Shown: positions 26,048 to 33,811 of the stretch, piece by piece
Numbering within the stretch: position 1 is the first letter of the stretch
Layout: each line of letters begins with the position of its first letter
Source of the DNA: Flavobacterium macrobrachii
GTDB lineage: Bacteria; Bacteroidota; Bacteroidia; Flavobacteriales; Flavobacteriaceae
Reading direction: 5' to 3'
Assembly (NCBI RefSeq): GCF_014486675.1
Contig: NZ_JACTAC010000005.1
Coordinates: forward strand, 1-64,000
DNA length: 64,000 nt
Notes under the pieces: generated by a model
The model's input: only the letters and a program-made list of their open reading frames with translations
What the model was told of the DNA's origin: nothing
The model's database searches: none
Position numbers and translations under genes: made by a program

Positions 26048-26614
26048 TTAGAACTGTAAGTTTACAGTTAATTCAAACTCATCGTTGATAACGTTATCAC
26101 CAAGGTTTTCAAAGAAATTTTTTGATTTATATTTGATGTCATATTTTGTTCTGTCAACATTTAGTTTTGCAACCGCAGTGTTTCCTTTAACCGCAATAAC
26201 AAATGTGATAGGTTTAGTAATTCCTTTGATAGTCAAATCAGCAGTTACATTGTAAGTTCCATCGCCATTATCAGAAATTAATTTGAAATCTAATTTAGCT
26301 GTTGGGTGTTTTTCTACACCAAAGAAATCGTCTGCTTTTAAATGTCCGTCAAGGTTTTTCTTGTAATCACCTGTTAAATCAGTAGTGTTGATTGAATTCA
26401 TGTCAACAGTAAAACTTCCACCTTTCAATTTGTTTTTTTGGAAAACTAAAGTTCCTTCTTTAAAATTGATTGTTCCGCTGTGTTCACCAGTTAGTTTTTT
26501 TCCAACCCAGTTGATTTTACTTTTCTCAACGTTGATTTTTTTGTTTTGTGCTGTAGCTACAGTTGTTCCAAAAGCTACTAATAAGGCAATTGCAATTGTT
26601 TTTAAATTTTTCAT
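26048..26614 (-). CDS. YceI family periplasmic protein
   Basis: 188 residues from the ATG at 26614 with signal peptide MKNLKTIAIALLVAFGTTVATAQ. The open frame extends to 26701 but would overlap the preceding gene, so this start is preferred. The YceI lipocalin-like barrel is shown by KSKINWVGKKLTGEHSGTI, TFTVDMNSIN-type strand (GGSFTVDMNSINTTD), DDFFGVEKHPTAKLDF and DLTIKGITKP. Family members bind polyisoprenoid-like lipids in the periplasm. Third gene of the MarR-controlled unit, 16 bases after the nitroreductase gene. Confidence 0.88.
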   Translation of the reverse strand: MKNLKTIAIALLVAFGTTVATAQNKKINVEKSKINWVGKKLTGEHSGTINFKEGTLVFQKNKLKGGSFTVDMNSINTTDLTGDYKKNLDGHLKADDFFGVEKHPTAKLDFKLISDNGDGTYNVTADLTIKGITKPITFVIAVKGNTAVAKLNVDRTKYDIKYKSKNFFENLGDNVINDEFELTVNLQF

Positions 26615-26630
26615 ACTATTTGTTTTTGAT

Positions 26631-27263
26631 TTATAAATTGATAAAAAGTTCTTCTTTTGATTTACGCACTTTAGCGTAGTGTTGAGTAGCGTCTTCTTCA
26701 TGACGGTAACCTACAGTAGCAATTAAGCTAGCGTTTAATCCTAGTTTTTCAAAACCAAGAATTTCATTTACTGCGGCAGGTTCAAAACCTTCCATTGGAG
26801 TAACGTCTATTTTCAATTCAGCCGCAGCATTTAATAGATTCCCTAATGCTAAATAGGTTTGTTTAGCTGTCCACGTGTTTCTAGTTTCTACTGGAAGTGT
26901 TGTAATTTTTGATTTCATAAAATCGGCGTATCCTTGAACACTTTCAACAGGAATTCCTCTTGTTTCTGCCATGTTTTTGATACTAGCATCAATTTCTGCT
27001 TCGCCAAAATTGGTAATATTAGCAAACACAAGTAGGTGAGAAGCATCAACAATTTGAGTTTGTCCCCAAGCAACTGGTTGGATTTTAGCTCTAATTTCTG
27101 GATTTTCAATGATGAATACTTTGTAAGGTTGTAATCCATACGATGAAGCCGATAATTGAATAGCTTCTTTTAAAGTTTCAAAATCTTCTGCTGATACTTT
27201 CTTTGTAGCATCAAATTTTTTGGTTGCATAACGCCATTTTGCGTCGTTTATAAAATTACTCAT
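26631..27263 (-). CDS. NfsB-like nitroreductase, NAD(P)H-dependent
   Basis: 210 residues, FMN-binding nitroreductase fold: RYATKKFDATKKVS, LSASSYGLQPYKVFII (FMN phosphate binding), KQTYLALGNLLNAAAELKID, and TPMEGFEPAAVNEILGFEKLG with C-terminal SKEELF. Length matches NfsB/NfnB-type enzymes that reduce nitroaromatics and quinones with NAD(P)H. Directly downstream of marR (13 bp), a common arrangement in which a quinone- or nitro-sensing MarR protein controls a detoxifying reductase. Confidence 0.85.
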   Translation of the reverse strand: MSNFINDAKWRYATKKFDATKKVSAEDFETLKEAIQLSASSYGLQPYKVFIIENPEIRAKIQPVAWGQTQIVDASHLLVFANITNFGEAEIDASIKNMAETRGIPVESVQGYADFMKSKITTLPVETRNTWTAKQTYLALGNLLNAAAELKIDVTPMEGFEPAAVNEILGFEKLGLNASLIATVGYRHEEDATQHYAKVRKSKEELFINL

Positions 27264-27276
27264 AGCTTTTTGATAT

Positions 27277-27735
27277 TTATTTTAAGTTTCTAAATTTTTC
27301 TAATAAATGATTTAATTCTGATAATTCTTCTTGTGATAAGTTATTTGCAAACATTTTTTCATGTTCAATTACTTTTGGATCAAGTTCAAGTAATAACTCT
27401 AATCCTTTGGGTGTAATTTGTACTTCAATCTTTCTTCTGTTGTCTGGACAAACTTCTCTAGTTACTAACTCTTTTAAAAGTAATTTATCAATCAATCGTG
27501 TAGTGTTGCTGTTTTTGGCAATCATTCGCTCTTGAATCACACACATGTTGGCAGGATTTCCTTTTTGACCTCTAAGAATTCTTAAAACGTTATATTGTTC
27601 GCTTGATAGTTCGTAGGGTTTTAAAACTTCAGCAAATTTCTCACCAATTACACTTTGTGTATAAATAATGTTGAGGATAACTTTTTTGCTATCGTCTATA
27701 TTTACAGTTGATTTTATTACGTCTTCGATTTTCAT
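27277..27735 (-). CDS. MarR family transcriptional regulator
   Basis: 152 residues. Winged-helix region: LSSEQYNVLRILRGQ, NMCVIQERMIAKNSNTTRLIDKL (recognition helix), and wing LVTREVCPDNRRKIEVQITPKG. The two cysteines Cys84-region (NMCVI) and VCPDN could sense oxidants or electrophiles; this is inference. First gene of an operon with the nitroreductase and yceI, and preceded by two palindromes that match each other, so autorepression is very likely. Confidence 0.88.
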   Translation of the reverse strand: MKIEDVIKSTVNIDDSKKVILNIIYTQSVIGEKFAEVLKPYELSSEQYNVLRILRGQKGNPANMCVIQERMIAKNSNTTRLIDKLLLKELVTREVCPDNRRKIEVQITPKGLELLLELDPKVIEHEKMFANNLSQEELSELNHLLEKFRNLK

Positions 27736-27750
27736 ATTTGTACTATCGAT

Positions 27751-27794
27751 ATTTGTAGGTACAAATGTAAATACTTTTTTATTTGTATATACAA
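27751..27794 (-). promoter_or_regulatory. marR promoter with two TTGTANNTACAA operators
   Basis: Site 1 at 27753-27764 is TTGTAGGTACAA, extended to a 16-base palindrome at 27751-27766. Site 2 at 27783-27794 is TTGTATATACAA. They are 30 bases apart. Site 1 overlaps the -7 box TACATTTG (27762-27769, minus strand) and site 2 contains the -33 TTG, so a bound repressor would cover the whole promoter. Confidence 0.7.
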
Positions 27795-27905
27795 CTGTTG
27801 TGTTATTTTTTTGTTAAAATAATTTTTAACAGAAAAGAGAAGAAGTTTTCAATCGATAACAAATGATTAAAAAAATGTATCTTTGTTATAGAAAAACAAA
27901 TAACT

Positions 27906-28226
27906 ATGAATTTATCACAACAAGACTGGATTTCACAATTAGAAGCCGATACAAACGCTGTAATTCTTGACGTAAGAACCGAAGACGAATGCAACGAAGG
28001 TATTATTCCCAATGCCATTATGATTGATATTTACAAAGGTCAAGGTTTTATTTACCAAGTAGAAGAATTGGATAAAACAAAAAACTATTATGTGTATTGC
28101 AAAGCTGGTGGAAGAAGTGCTCAAGCTTGTGCTGTGATGAACCAACTAGGTTTTGAAAACACATTTAACCTCGAAGGCGGTTTTATGCAATGGAAAGGCG
28201 AAGTTGCTTTTCCAGAAGAAAAATAA
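27906..28226 (+). CDS. Rhodanese-like domain protein
   Basis: 106-residue single-domain rhodanese. Starts MNLSQQDWISQLEADTNA, has ILDVRTEDECNEGIIPNA and the active-site loop YCKAGGRSAQACAVM with its catalytic cysteine, ending LEGGFMQWKGE. Such proteins carry sulfane sulfur on the cysteine. Six bases before the NDH-2-like gene, so probably co-transcribed. A TATCTTTG box (27878-27885) lies 20 bases upstream of the start. Confidence 0.9.
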   Translation: MNLSQQDWISQLEADTNAVILDVRTEDECNEGIIPNAIMIDIYKGQGFIYQVEELDKTKNYYVYCKAGGRSAQACAVMNQLGFENTFNLEGGFMQWKGEVAFPEEK

Positions 28227-28232
28227 AAAATC

Positions 28233-29537
28233 ATGAACATTCCTGTTTCAAAAAATCCTAGAATTGTCATTATTGGTGGCGGTTTTGCTGGTATTGCTTT
28301 GGAAAAAAAACTAAAAAACACCAATTATCAAGTTGTGATGTTGGATAAACACAATTATCATACATTTCAACCGTTGTTGTATCAAGTGGCAACTGGCGGA
28401 TTAGAAGCAGGTTCGATTGCTTATCCAATTCGAAAAGTCATTCAACAATATCATGATTTCTATTTCCGATTGACTTCAGTAAAAGAAATTGATACTGAAA
28501 ACCAAAAGATAATTTCTGAAATTGGTGATTTACATTATGATTATCTCGTTATTGCTACAGGTTCTAAAACCAATTATTTTGGCAATAAAGAAATCGAGCG
28601 CAACGCTATGTCAATGAAAACCATTCCGCAATCATTAAATATCCGAAGTTTTATTCTCGAAAATTTTGAACAAGCGGTTTTAACTAAAGATGAAGCCGAT
28701 AGAAATGCTTTGATGAACTTTGTGCTCGTTGGTGCTGGTCCAACTGGTGTTGAACTGGCTGGAGCTTTGGCAGAAATGAAAAAAGAAATTCTACAAAAAG
28801 ATTATCCCGATTTGGATATTTCCCAAATGCAAATTAATTTAATTCAAAGTGGTGATCGAGTTTTGAATACCATGAGTGAAAAATCATCCGTTGCAGCTGA
28901 GAAATTCTTGGATAATCTGGGTGTGAAAGTATGGAAAAACGTCCGTGTAACCAATTATGATGGAAGAACTATTTCAACCAATTCTGATTTAAGTTTTGAT
29001 TCCGCTACTGTGATTTGGACTGCTGGTGTTCAAGGTGCAATTGTTCATGGATTAGATGCAAAATCGTTGGTCGAAAGAGTAGAACGTATTCGAGTAAATC
29101 AATTCAATTTGGTAAATGGTTATGATAATATTTTTGCCATTGGCGATATTGCTTCGATGGAAACCGAGAAATTTCCACAAGGTCATCCAATGATGGCACA
29201 ACCAGCAATACAACAAGGCGATTTGTTAGGAGATAATTTTATCAAACTTTCTCAAAACAAACCCATGAAACCTTTTGAATATAATGACAAAGGTTCAATG
29301 GCAACTATTGGCAGAAACAAAGCTGTTGTTGATTTGCCTAAATACCATTTCAGCGGATTTTTTGCTTGGGTTGTTTGGATGTTTGTGCATTTATTTTCGC
29401 TAATTGGTTTCAAGAACAAAGCAGTCGTTTTCATGAACTGGATTTACAATTACATTCGTTTTGACCGCGAAGGTCGATTAATTGTTCGTCCATTTAAAAA
29501 GAGAAGTTTTACGACTTTTACTTCGGATGAAATTTGA
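28233..29537 (+). CDS. NAD(P)/FAD-dependent oxidoreductase, NDH-2-like
   Basis: 434 residues. N-terminal FAD site IVIIGGGFAGIALEKKL, QPLLYQVATGGL, central NAD(P) site FVLVGAGPTGVELAGALAEM, and FAD pyrophosphate motif NIFAIGDIASME. The C-terminal hydrophobic FFAWVVWMFVHLFSLIGF is the membrane-associating tail of type II NADH:quinone dehydrogenases. It likely passes electrons from NADH to quinone without proton pumping. Six bases behind the rhodanese gene. Confidence 0.85.
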   Translation: MNIPVSKNPRIVIIGGGFAGIALEKKLKNTNYQVVMLDKHNYHTFQPLLYQVATGGLEAGSIAYPIRKVIQQYHDFYFRLTSVKEIDTENQKIISEIGDLHYDYLVIATGSKTNYFGNKEIERNAMSMKTIPQSLNIRSFILENFEQAVLTKDEADRNALMNFVLVGAGPTGVELAGALAEMKKEILQKDYPDLDISQMQINLIQSGDRVLNTMSEKSSVAAEKFLDNLGVKVWKNVRVTNYDGRTISTNSDLSFDSATVIWTAGVQGAIVHGLDAKSLVERVERIRVNQFNLVNGYDNIFAIGDIASMETEKFPQGHPMMAQPAIQQGDLLGDNFIKLSQNKPMKPFEYNDKGSMATIGRNKAVVDLPKYHFSGFFAWVVWMFVHLFSLIGFKNKAVVFMNWIYNYIRFDREGRLIVRPFKKRSFTTFTSDEI

Positions 29538-29540
29538 ATT

Positions 29541-29613
29541 ACCATATAAGGCATTTAAGATCATGTGAGTTTGATGTTTTTTTTCTTATATGAACTTAAA
29601 TGCCTTATATGGT
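29541..29613. repeat. Inverted-repeat element, ACCATATAAG family, copy 1
   Basis: Perfect 19-base arms (29541-29559 and 29595-29613; ACCATATAAGGCATTTAAG and its complement) around a 35-base loop that itself contains TTATATGAAC. It lies 3 bases after the NDH-2-like stop, so it could act as a stem-loop at the mRNA end. A degenerate copy is found at 61397-61503. Confidence 0.75.
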
Positions 29614-29652
29614 TCAAAACTTAACATTAAATTTGTGTAATCTGTGTTTTTA

Positions 29653-30315
29653 ATGAAATCTAAAAAAATACTTTTTCTGCTGATGATTTCAGGAATATTA
29701 TTTTCCTGCAAATCGTATCTTGATTCAACCAAATCAGCATCACTTTTGGATATTACTACCGAAACGGATGAAAACAAATTCGTCAATTTGAAAAATTACA
29801 GTAATGATTTCGTTTATGATATGAAATATGCTACAGCTGATAATTTCCTGAAAGAAAAAGTATATCCGTGTGACGAGTGTTTTCTTCGTGTGAAAACCGT
29901 TAAATCATTATTGGCTGCTAATAAATCGTTTGTTGAAAAAGGATTTAAAATCAAATTGTACGATTGTTATCGACCTCGAGCAATTCAAAGAAAAATGTGG
30001 AAAATCGTTCCTGATGCTAATTATGTTGCCAATCCTAAAAAAGGTTCTATTCACAATAAAGGCGGCGCAGTTGATATTACGCTAATTGACTCGCTGGGAA
30101 TTGAACTTGATATGGGAACAAAATTTGATTTTTTTGGAGAAGAAGCATCACATAATTATCTGAATTTAAACGATACAATTATCCAAAACCGAAAGTTTTT
30201 AAAAGAAATTATGCTTCAAAATAATTTTTCTTCCTTCGACTCCGAATGGTGGCATTATAATTTGAATGGAAGTAAAGCCGATAAAGTGGAAAATCTTAAA
30301 TGGAAATGCAATTAG
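29653..30315 (+). CDS. VanX-like D-alanyl-D-alanine dipeptidase (M15D), lipoprotein
   Basis: 220 residues from the ATG at 29653 (the frame can open 3 codons earlier at GTG). Lipoprotein signal ends ISGILFSC. Metal-binding SIHNKGGAVD fits SxHxxGxAxD, and FDSEWWHYN supplies the catalytic Glu and third His of the M15D family. YDMKYATADNFLKEKVYP and DCYRPRAIQRKMW are also typical. As an outer-envelope lipoprotein it likely recycles cell-wall D-Ala-D-Ala; there are no vanH or vanA neighbours. Its end overlaps the next, convergent gene by 4 bases. Confidence 0.85.
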   Translation: MKSKKILFLLMISGILFSCKSYLDSTKSASLLDITTETDENKFVNLKNYSNDFVYDMKYATADNFLKEKVYPCDECFLRVKTVKSLLAANKSFVEKGFKIKLYDCYRPRAIQRKMWKIVPDANYVANPKKGSIHNKGGAVDITLIDSLGIELDMGTKFDFFGEEASHNYLNLNDTIIQNRKFLKEIMLQNNFSSFDSEWWHYNLNGSKADKVENLKWKCN

Positions 30316-30881
30316 TTTTCAAAACATTTTAAATCCTCTATAAAATACTTTTCAGGTTCATAGGTTTTGTTATCCATTTCGGATACTAACGAAGTTTTAA
30401 ACGGAAAATCAATTGTTTCTCCAGCAAATTGAATTCGCATAAAGGTAACTCTGCTTGTTTTTAAATCTTCAAAATTTTCTTTTGAAAATAAAAATGAAGC
30501 TGATGTTATTCTGTTGTTTGCACCATCATCACTTCTAATTAATGTGCCGCAAGTTTCGTTACTTGAAAGTAGTAATGTTACTATTTTTCCATTGGCTAGT
30601 TGCAAGTAAATTTTAGATTTTGGGTCCAAACAATTGGCTTTAATAAAGTCATTACTTCGCTGTAAAATTTCTGTATCTAGCGATAAAACTCCATTATTTG
30701 TTGATAATGAAAAGAAAATTCGAGTAGAATTTCCTGCAAAGTTTCTTTCGAAAACTAATTTTTGTTTTAAGGATTTGTATGTTCCTAAACTATCGGTAAA
30801 AGAACTTTCTATCTCGCATGGTTTTTGAGCAAAAGAGCTAATTGAAGTAAGTATAAAAAGTGCAAAAAAAATCTTTTTCAT
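30312..30881 (-). CDS. Hypothetical secreted protein
   Basis: 189 residues with signal peptide MKKIFFALFILTSISSFAQ. The mature part is beta-rich (ESSFTDSLGTYKSLKQKLV, KSKIYLQLANGKIVTLLLSS, FMRIQFAGETIDFPFKTSL) and has several cysteines (PCEIES, NCLDP, ETCGT, LKCFEN). No family recognised. Last gene of the long minus-strand run that starts at tsaD, 4 bases after the methyltransferase stop. Confidence 0.65.
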   Translation of the reverse strand: MKKIFFALFILTSISSFAQKPCEIESSFTDSLGTYKSLKQKLVFERNFAGNSTRIFFSLSTNNGVLSLDTEILQRSNDFIKANCLDPKSKIYLQLANGKIVTLLLSSNETCGTLIRSDDGANNRITSASFLFSKENFEDLKTSRVTFMRIQFAGETIDFPFKTSLVSEMDNKTYEPEKYFIEDLKCFEN

Positions 30882-30885
30882 GGTT

Positions 30886-32067
30886 TTATTTTAATTTCTC
30901 GCAAAGTAATACAATTTTCGAATTTGTCATATCGGTTGTAAAAAAAGAATACACATTTCCGCCATCTTTTATTTTCCATTTTTTTCGAATATTTTCTACT
31001 GTTTCTGGAAAATTTCTGGTTGTAATATTGGCTTTTTGATTTTCTAAATACGATTTCATGTTGGTTTTATTGTACTCCAATGTGTTTTGGATTTCAAATA
31101 TCCTGCCAGGAAAATCTAGTAGTTCATTCGAAGTATAAAGATGTGAATGTTGGTGTAGTTTTTCTAATTCAAATTGAGTAGCAATTGAATCAAATCCGCC
31201 CGATTTCATGATGGCAGCATTGGGTTCGAAAAGATACTTTTTTGGAGCAGCATAATTAGTTTTTTTAGCATCTGAATTCATTTGAAATTGAAAAACTTCT
31301 TTATTGTCTTTTAGTAAGTTAACGGTTTTTATTTCAATGGTTGATTCGTGTTTTTTTTTCAAAATAAAAAGTAATTCTTTGACTTCGTTTTCTAAAGCAA
31401 CAATATGAATTTCTGCTATATTTTTCAATTCAGAAATTCCGGCAGAAATATCCAAAATGGGTGCGGTTTTTATCATAATATTATCCGAAAAACTGAAGTA
31501 AAAGTCAAGTAATTCAGGAACATTTGGCAAACAATCTTTTAGCATAAAAACTTTGCCTTTAGAATCATTTCGCCGAGATGGATCAATATAAATCCAATCG
31601 AATTTTTGATTTAATTTCTGTAAAACTTCTGAACTATCATCGGCAAAACAGTCTATATTTTTAACATTTAATTGTTCGAAATTATGATTTACAATTTTAG
31701 ATAATTCGGTGTTGATTTCACAATGAACTACCTTTGCAACGGTTTTAGAAAAATAGAAATCATCTACGCCAAATCCTCCAGTTAAATCGATTAAATTGTC
31801 TCCTGAAATTAAAGAAGCTTTGTAATGAGCTGTTTTTTCGGAAGAAGTTTGTTCGACAGAAATTTTACTTGGATAATAAATATTTTGGGTTTTAAACCAA
31901 GTTGGGAGTTTACTTTTCGCTTTTTGTTTGGCTGCTAATTGTTGCAAAACAAGATTCCATTCCACTTCAGGAAAAGGATTTTTTTGCAATGCTAATTTTG
32001 TAACATCAGCATTTATTTTATCATCAATATAGTGTTGAATTTCCTTTGATAATATGGATTGAACCAT
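30886..32067 (-). CDS. Class I SAM-dependent methyltransferase (PG_1098-like)
   Basis: 393 residues. SAM-binding motif I LIDLTGGFGVDDFYFSK near residue 92 and motif IV WIYIDPSRRND, which resemble RNA/DNA methyltransferases. A C-terminal segment ending FPETVENIRKKWKIKDGGNVYSFF fits the THUMP-like/ferredoxin-like tail of PG_1098-type proteins. Substrate not known; the IDPSRR motif suggests an RNA base or a ribosomal target. Packed 1-5 bases from its neighbours in the operon. Confidence 0.78.
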   Translation of the reverse strand: MVQSILSKEIQHYIDDKINADVTKLALQKNPFPEVEWNLVLQQLAAKQKAKSKLPTWFKTQNIYYPSKISVEQTSSEKTAHYKASLISGDNLIDLTGGFGVDDFYFSKTVAKVVHCEINTELSKIVNHNFEQLNVKNIDCFADDSSEVLQKLNQKFDWIYIDPSRRNDSKGKVFMLKDCLPNVPELLDFYFSFSDNIMIKTAPILDISAGISELKNIAEIHIVALENEVKELLFILKKKHESTIEIKTVNLLKDNKEVFQFQMNSDAKKTNYAAPKKYLFEPNAAIMKSGGFDSIATQFELEKLHQHSHLYTSNELLDFPGRIFEIQNTLEYNKTNMKSYLENQKANITTRNFPETVENIRKKWKIKDGGNVYSFFTTDMTNSKIVLLCEKLK

Positions 32068-32068
32068 A

Positions 32069-33157
32069 CTAGATGTTTTTGGTTAACAATTTTATTATAG
32101 TGTTTTCAGGAAAAAATTCTTTGCCAAAAACTTTCAGAATTGTATAAACAGGAATTGCCACAATCATTCCCATAATTCCAAATAAAAATCCTGCAATCAA
32201 AACTACTAAGAATATTTCTAGTGGATGCGAGCTGACACTTTTTGAGAAAATAATAGGAGAGGAAACATTGTTGTCAATCATTTGAACTATCCAAAAACCA
32301 ATCATTACGTAGATTGTCATAGGTAACATTTGAGTTTGAAAATCGCCACCTAAGTTGCTCAACATTGTCAAAAGTGCCGCAACAAATGATGCGATTAGTG
32401 GTCCGATGTAAGGAACAATATTCAGAATTGCACACAAAAAGGCAATTACAATGGCGTTTTGAACTCCAAAGATTAATAAAACTATCAAGTACAAGATGAA
32501 AACAATAAAAAGTTGAATTAATAAACCGATGAAATATCTCGATAATAAATGGTTGATTTTGTGCAACGAGTTAAGTATTTTCTCTTCTTGCGAGTCGGGA
32601 ATTAATTCTTTTGCTCCGATGATAAAATTTAATCGATCTTTCAAAAAGAAAAAAGTAATAAATAAAACCGAAGCCAATCCAATTCCGAAACTACTTAAAG
32701 CATTAATGACATTGTTGAATAAATCAGGAATAAAGCCAAAATCTAATTTTGAACCTAAGTTAGCTTCTTTAAAAACTCTCTTCGAGTCAATGTTGTGATT
32801 GTCTAAATAGGCAGCAATTTTATCAATTAATTGAACAATGTTTTTCTCAATTTCGGCAGTATTTAAAAGAGATAAACTTTCACCTTGAGAAATAATTAGT
32901 GGCACAAAAAGTAAAACCAATCCAATAATAATTAAGAGATAAACACTTAAAGTGGCAATTGTTGCAAAGGTGTGATTGAACTTGAGCTTACTTTTAAAAA
33001 AATCCAAAATAGGATTTCCAATAAGGGTTAAAATAAATGCTACAACCAAATAAATTAATACGGATTGAATTAAATAAAGTACATACAATCCTAGTGCTGT
33101 CAATAAAATAATTCCAACGGCTTTCACTATTCCTAATGCAATTGTTTTTGAAGTCAT
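32069..33157 (-). CDS. AI-2E family transporter
   Basis: 362 residues with about eight membrane segments in the family order: IILLTALGLYVLYLIQSVLI, FATIATLSVYLLIIIGLVLL, FGIGLASVLFITFFFLKDRL, LFIVFILYLIVLLIFG, AIVIAFLCAILNIVPYIGPL and FLVVLIAGFLFGIMGMIVAI. The NIVPYIGPL and GFLFGIMGMIVAIP motifs are diagnostic. Members export small molecules (AI-2 in E. coli TqsA) or act as Na+/H+ antiporters; the substrate here is unknown. In the tsaD-led operon. Confidence 0.88.
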   Translation of the reverse strand: MTSKTIALGIVKAVGIILLTALGLYVLYLIQSVLIYLVVAFILTLIGNPILDFFKSKLKFNHTFATIATLSVYLLIIIGLVLLFVPLIISQGESLSLLNTAEIEKNIVQLIDKIAAYLDNHNIDSKRVFKEANLGSKLDFGFIPDLFNNVINALSSFGIGLASVLFITFFFLKDRLNFIIGAKELIPDSQEEKILNSLHKINHLLSRYFIGLLIQLFIVFILYLIVLLIFGVQNAIVIAFLCAILNIVPYIGPLIASFVAALLTMLSNLGGDFQTQMLPMTIYVMIGFWIVQMIDNNVSSPIIFSKSVSSHPLEIFLVVLIAGFLFGIMGMIVAIPVYTILKVFGKEFFPENTIIKLLTKNI

Positions 33158-33161
33158 AGGC

Positions 33162-33803
33162 TTAATTGTTAAAAATATAATTCAAAATATTAGCACCCAT
33201 TTTTAGTGCTTTTTCTCTAACTTCTTTGGGGTTGTTGTGTACTTCGGCATCTTCCCAACCATCACCTAAATCAGTTTCATAAGTATAAAGCAATACCAAC
33301 CGGTTTCCTTCAAAGATACCAAAAGCTTGCGGACGTTTATTGTCGTGTTGATGAATTTTAGGAATTCCACCAGAAAAAACATTTGGTTTTTGAAAAATTG
33401 CATGATTTGCTGGAATTTCAACTAATTGATTATTAGGAAAAACACGCTTGATTTCTCTACGAATGTATTCATCCATTCCATAATTATCATCAATATGGAG
33501 AAATCCGCCAGATAGCATATAGTTTCTCAAGTTTATGATTTCAGAATCGCTAAAGACTACATTTCCATGACCAGTCATATGTACAAACGGATAGCCAAAA
33601 ATGTCGGGACTTCCGGGTTCTACAGTTGCTGGTTTGGTTCTAATTTTTGTATTGATAGTTTGATTGGAATATTTAATCAAATTAGGTAACGAAGTTGGAT
33701 TAGCATACCAATCGCCACCACCATTGTACTTTAATAGTGCGATTTCTTGGGAAAAACAAAAAGAGGCAAACAATAAAAATATAGATAAGGTTTTTAAGTT
33801 CAT
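33162..33803 (-). CDS. DUF4159 domain secreted protein
   Basis: 213 residues with signal peptide MNLKTLSIFLLFASFCFSQ. DUF4159 pattern: LLKYNGGGDWYANPTSLPNL, FPFVHMTGHGNVVFS (here GYPFVHMTGHG), LRNYMLSGGFLHIDDNYGMD and the closing YTYETDLGDGWED. The family adopts a glutamine amidotransferase-like fold and often sits near VWA/MoxR clusters; that context is missing here. Nine bases downstream of the T9SS gene. Confidence 0.85.
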   Translation of the reverse strand: MNLKTLSIFLLFASFCFSQEIALLKYNGGGDWYANPTSLPNLIKYSNQTINTKIRTKPATVEPGSPDIFGYPFVHMTGHGNVVFSDSEIINLRNYMLSGGFLHIDDNYGMDEYIRREIKRVFPNNQLVEIPANHAIFQKPNVFSGGIPKIHQHDNKRPQAFGIFEGNRLVLLYTYETDLGDGWEDAEVHNNPKEVREKALKMGANILNYIFNN

Positions 33804-33811
33804 TGATACGA

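Noticed and set aside
29653-30315. Vancomycin resistance by VanX
   Set aside because: No vanH, vanA or vanRS neighbours, and the lipoprotein signal points to cell-wall recycling.
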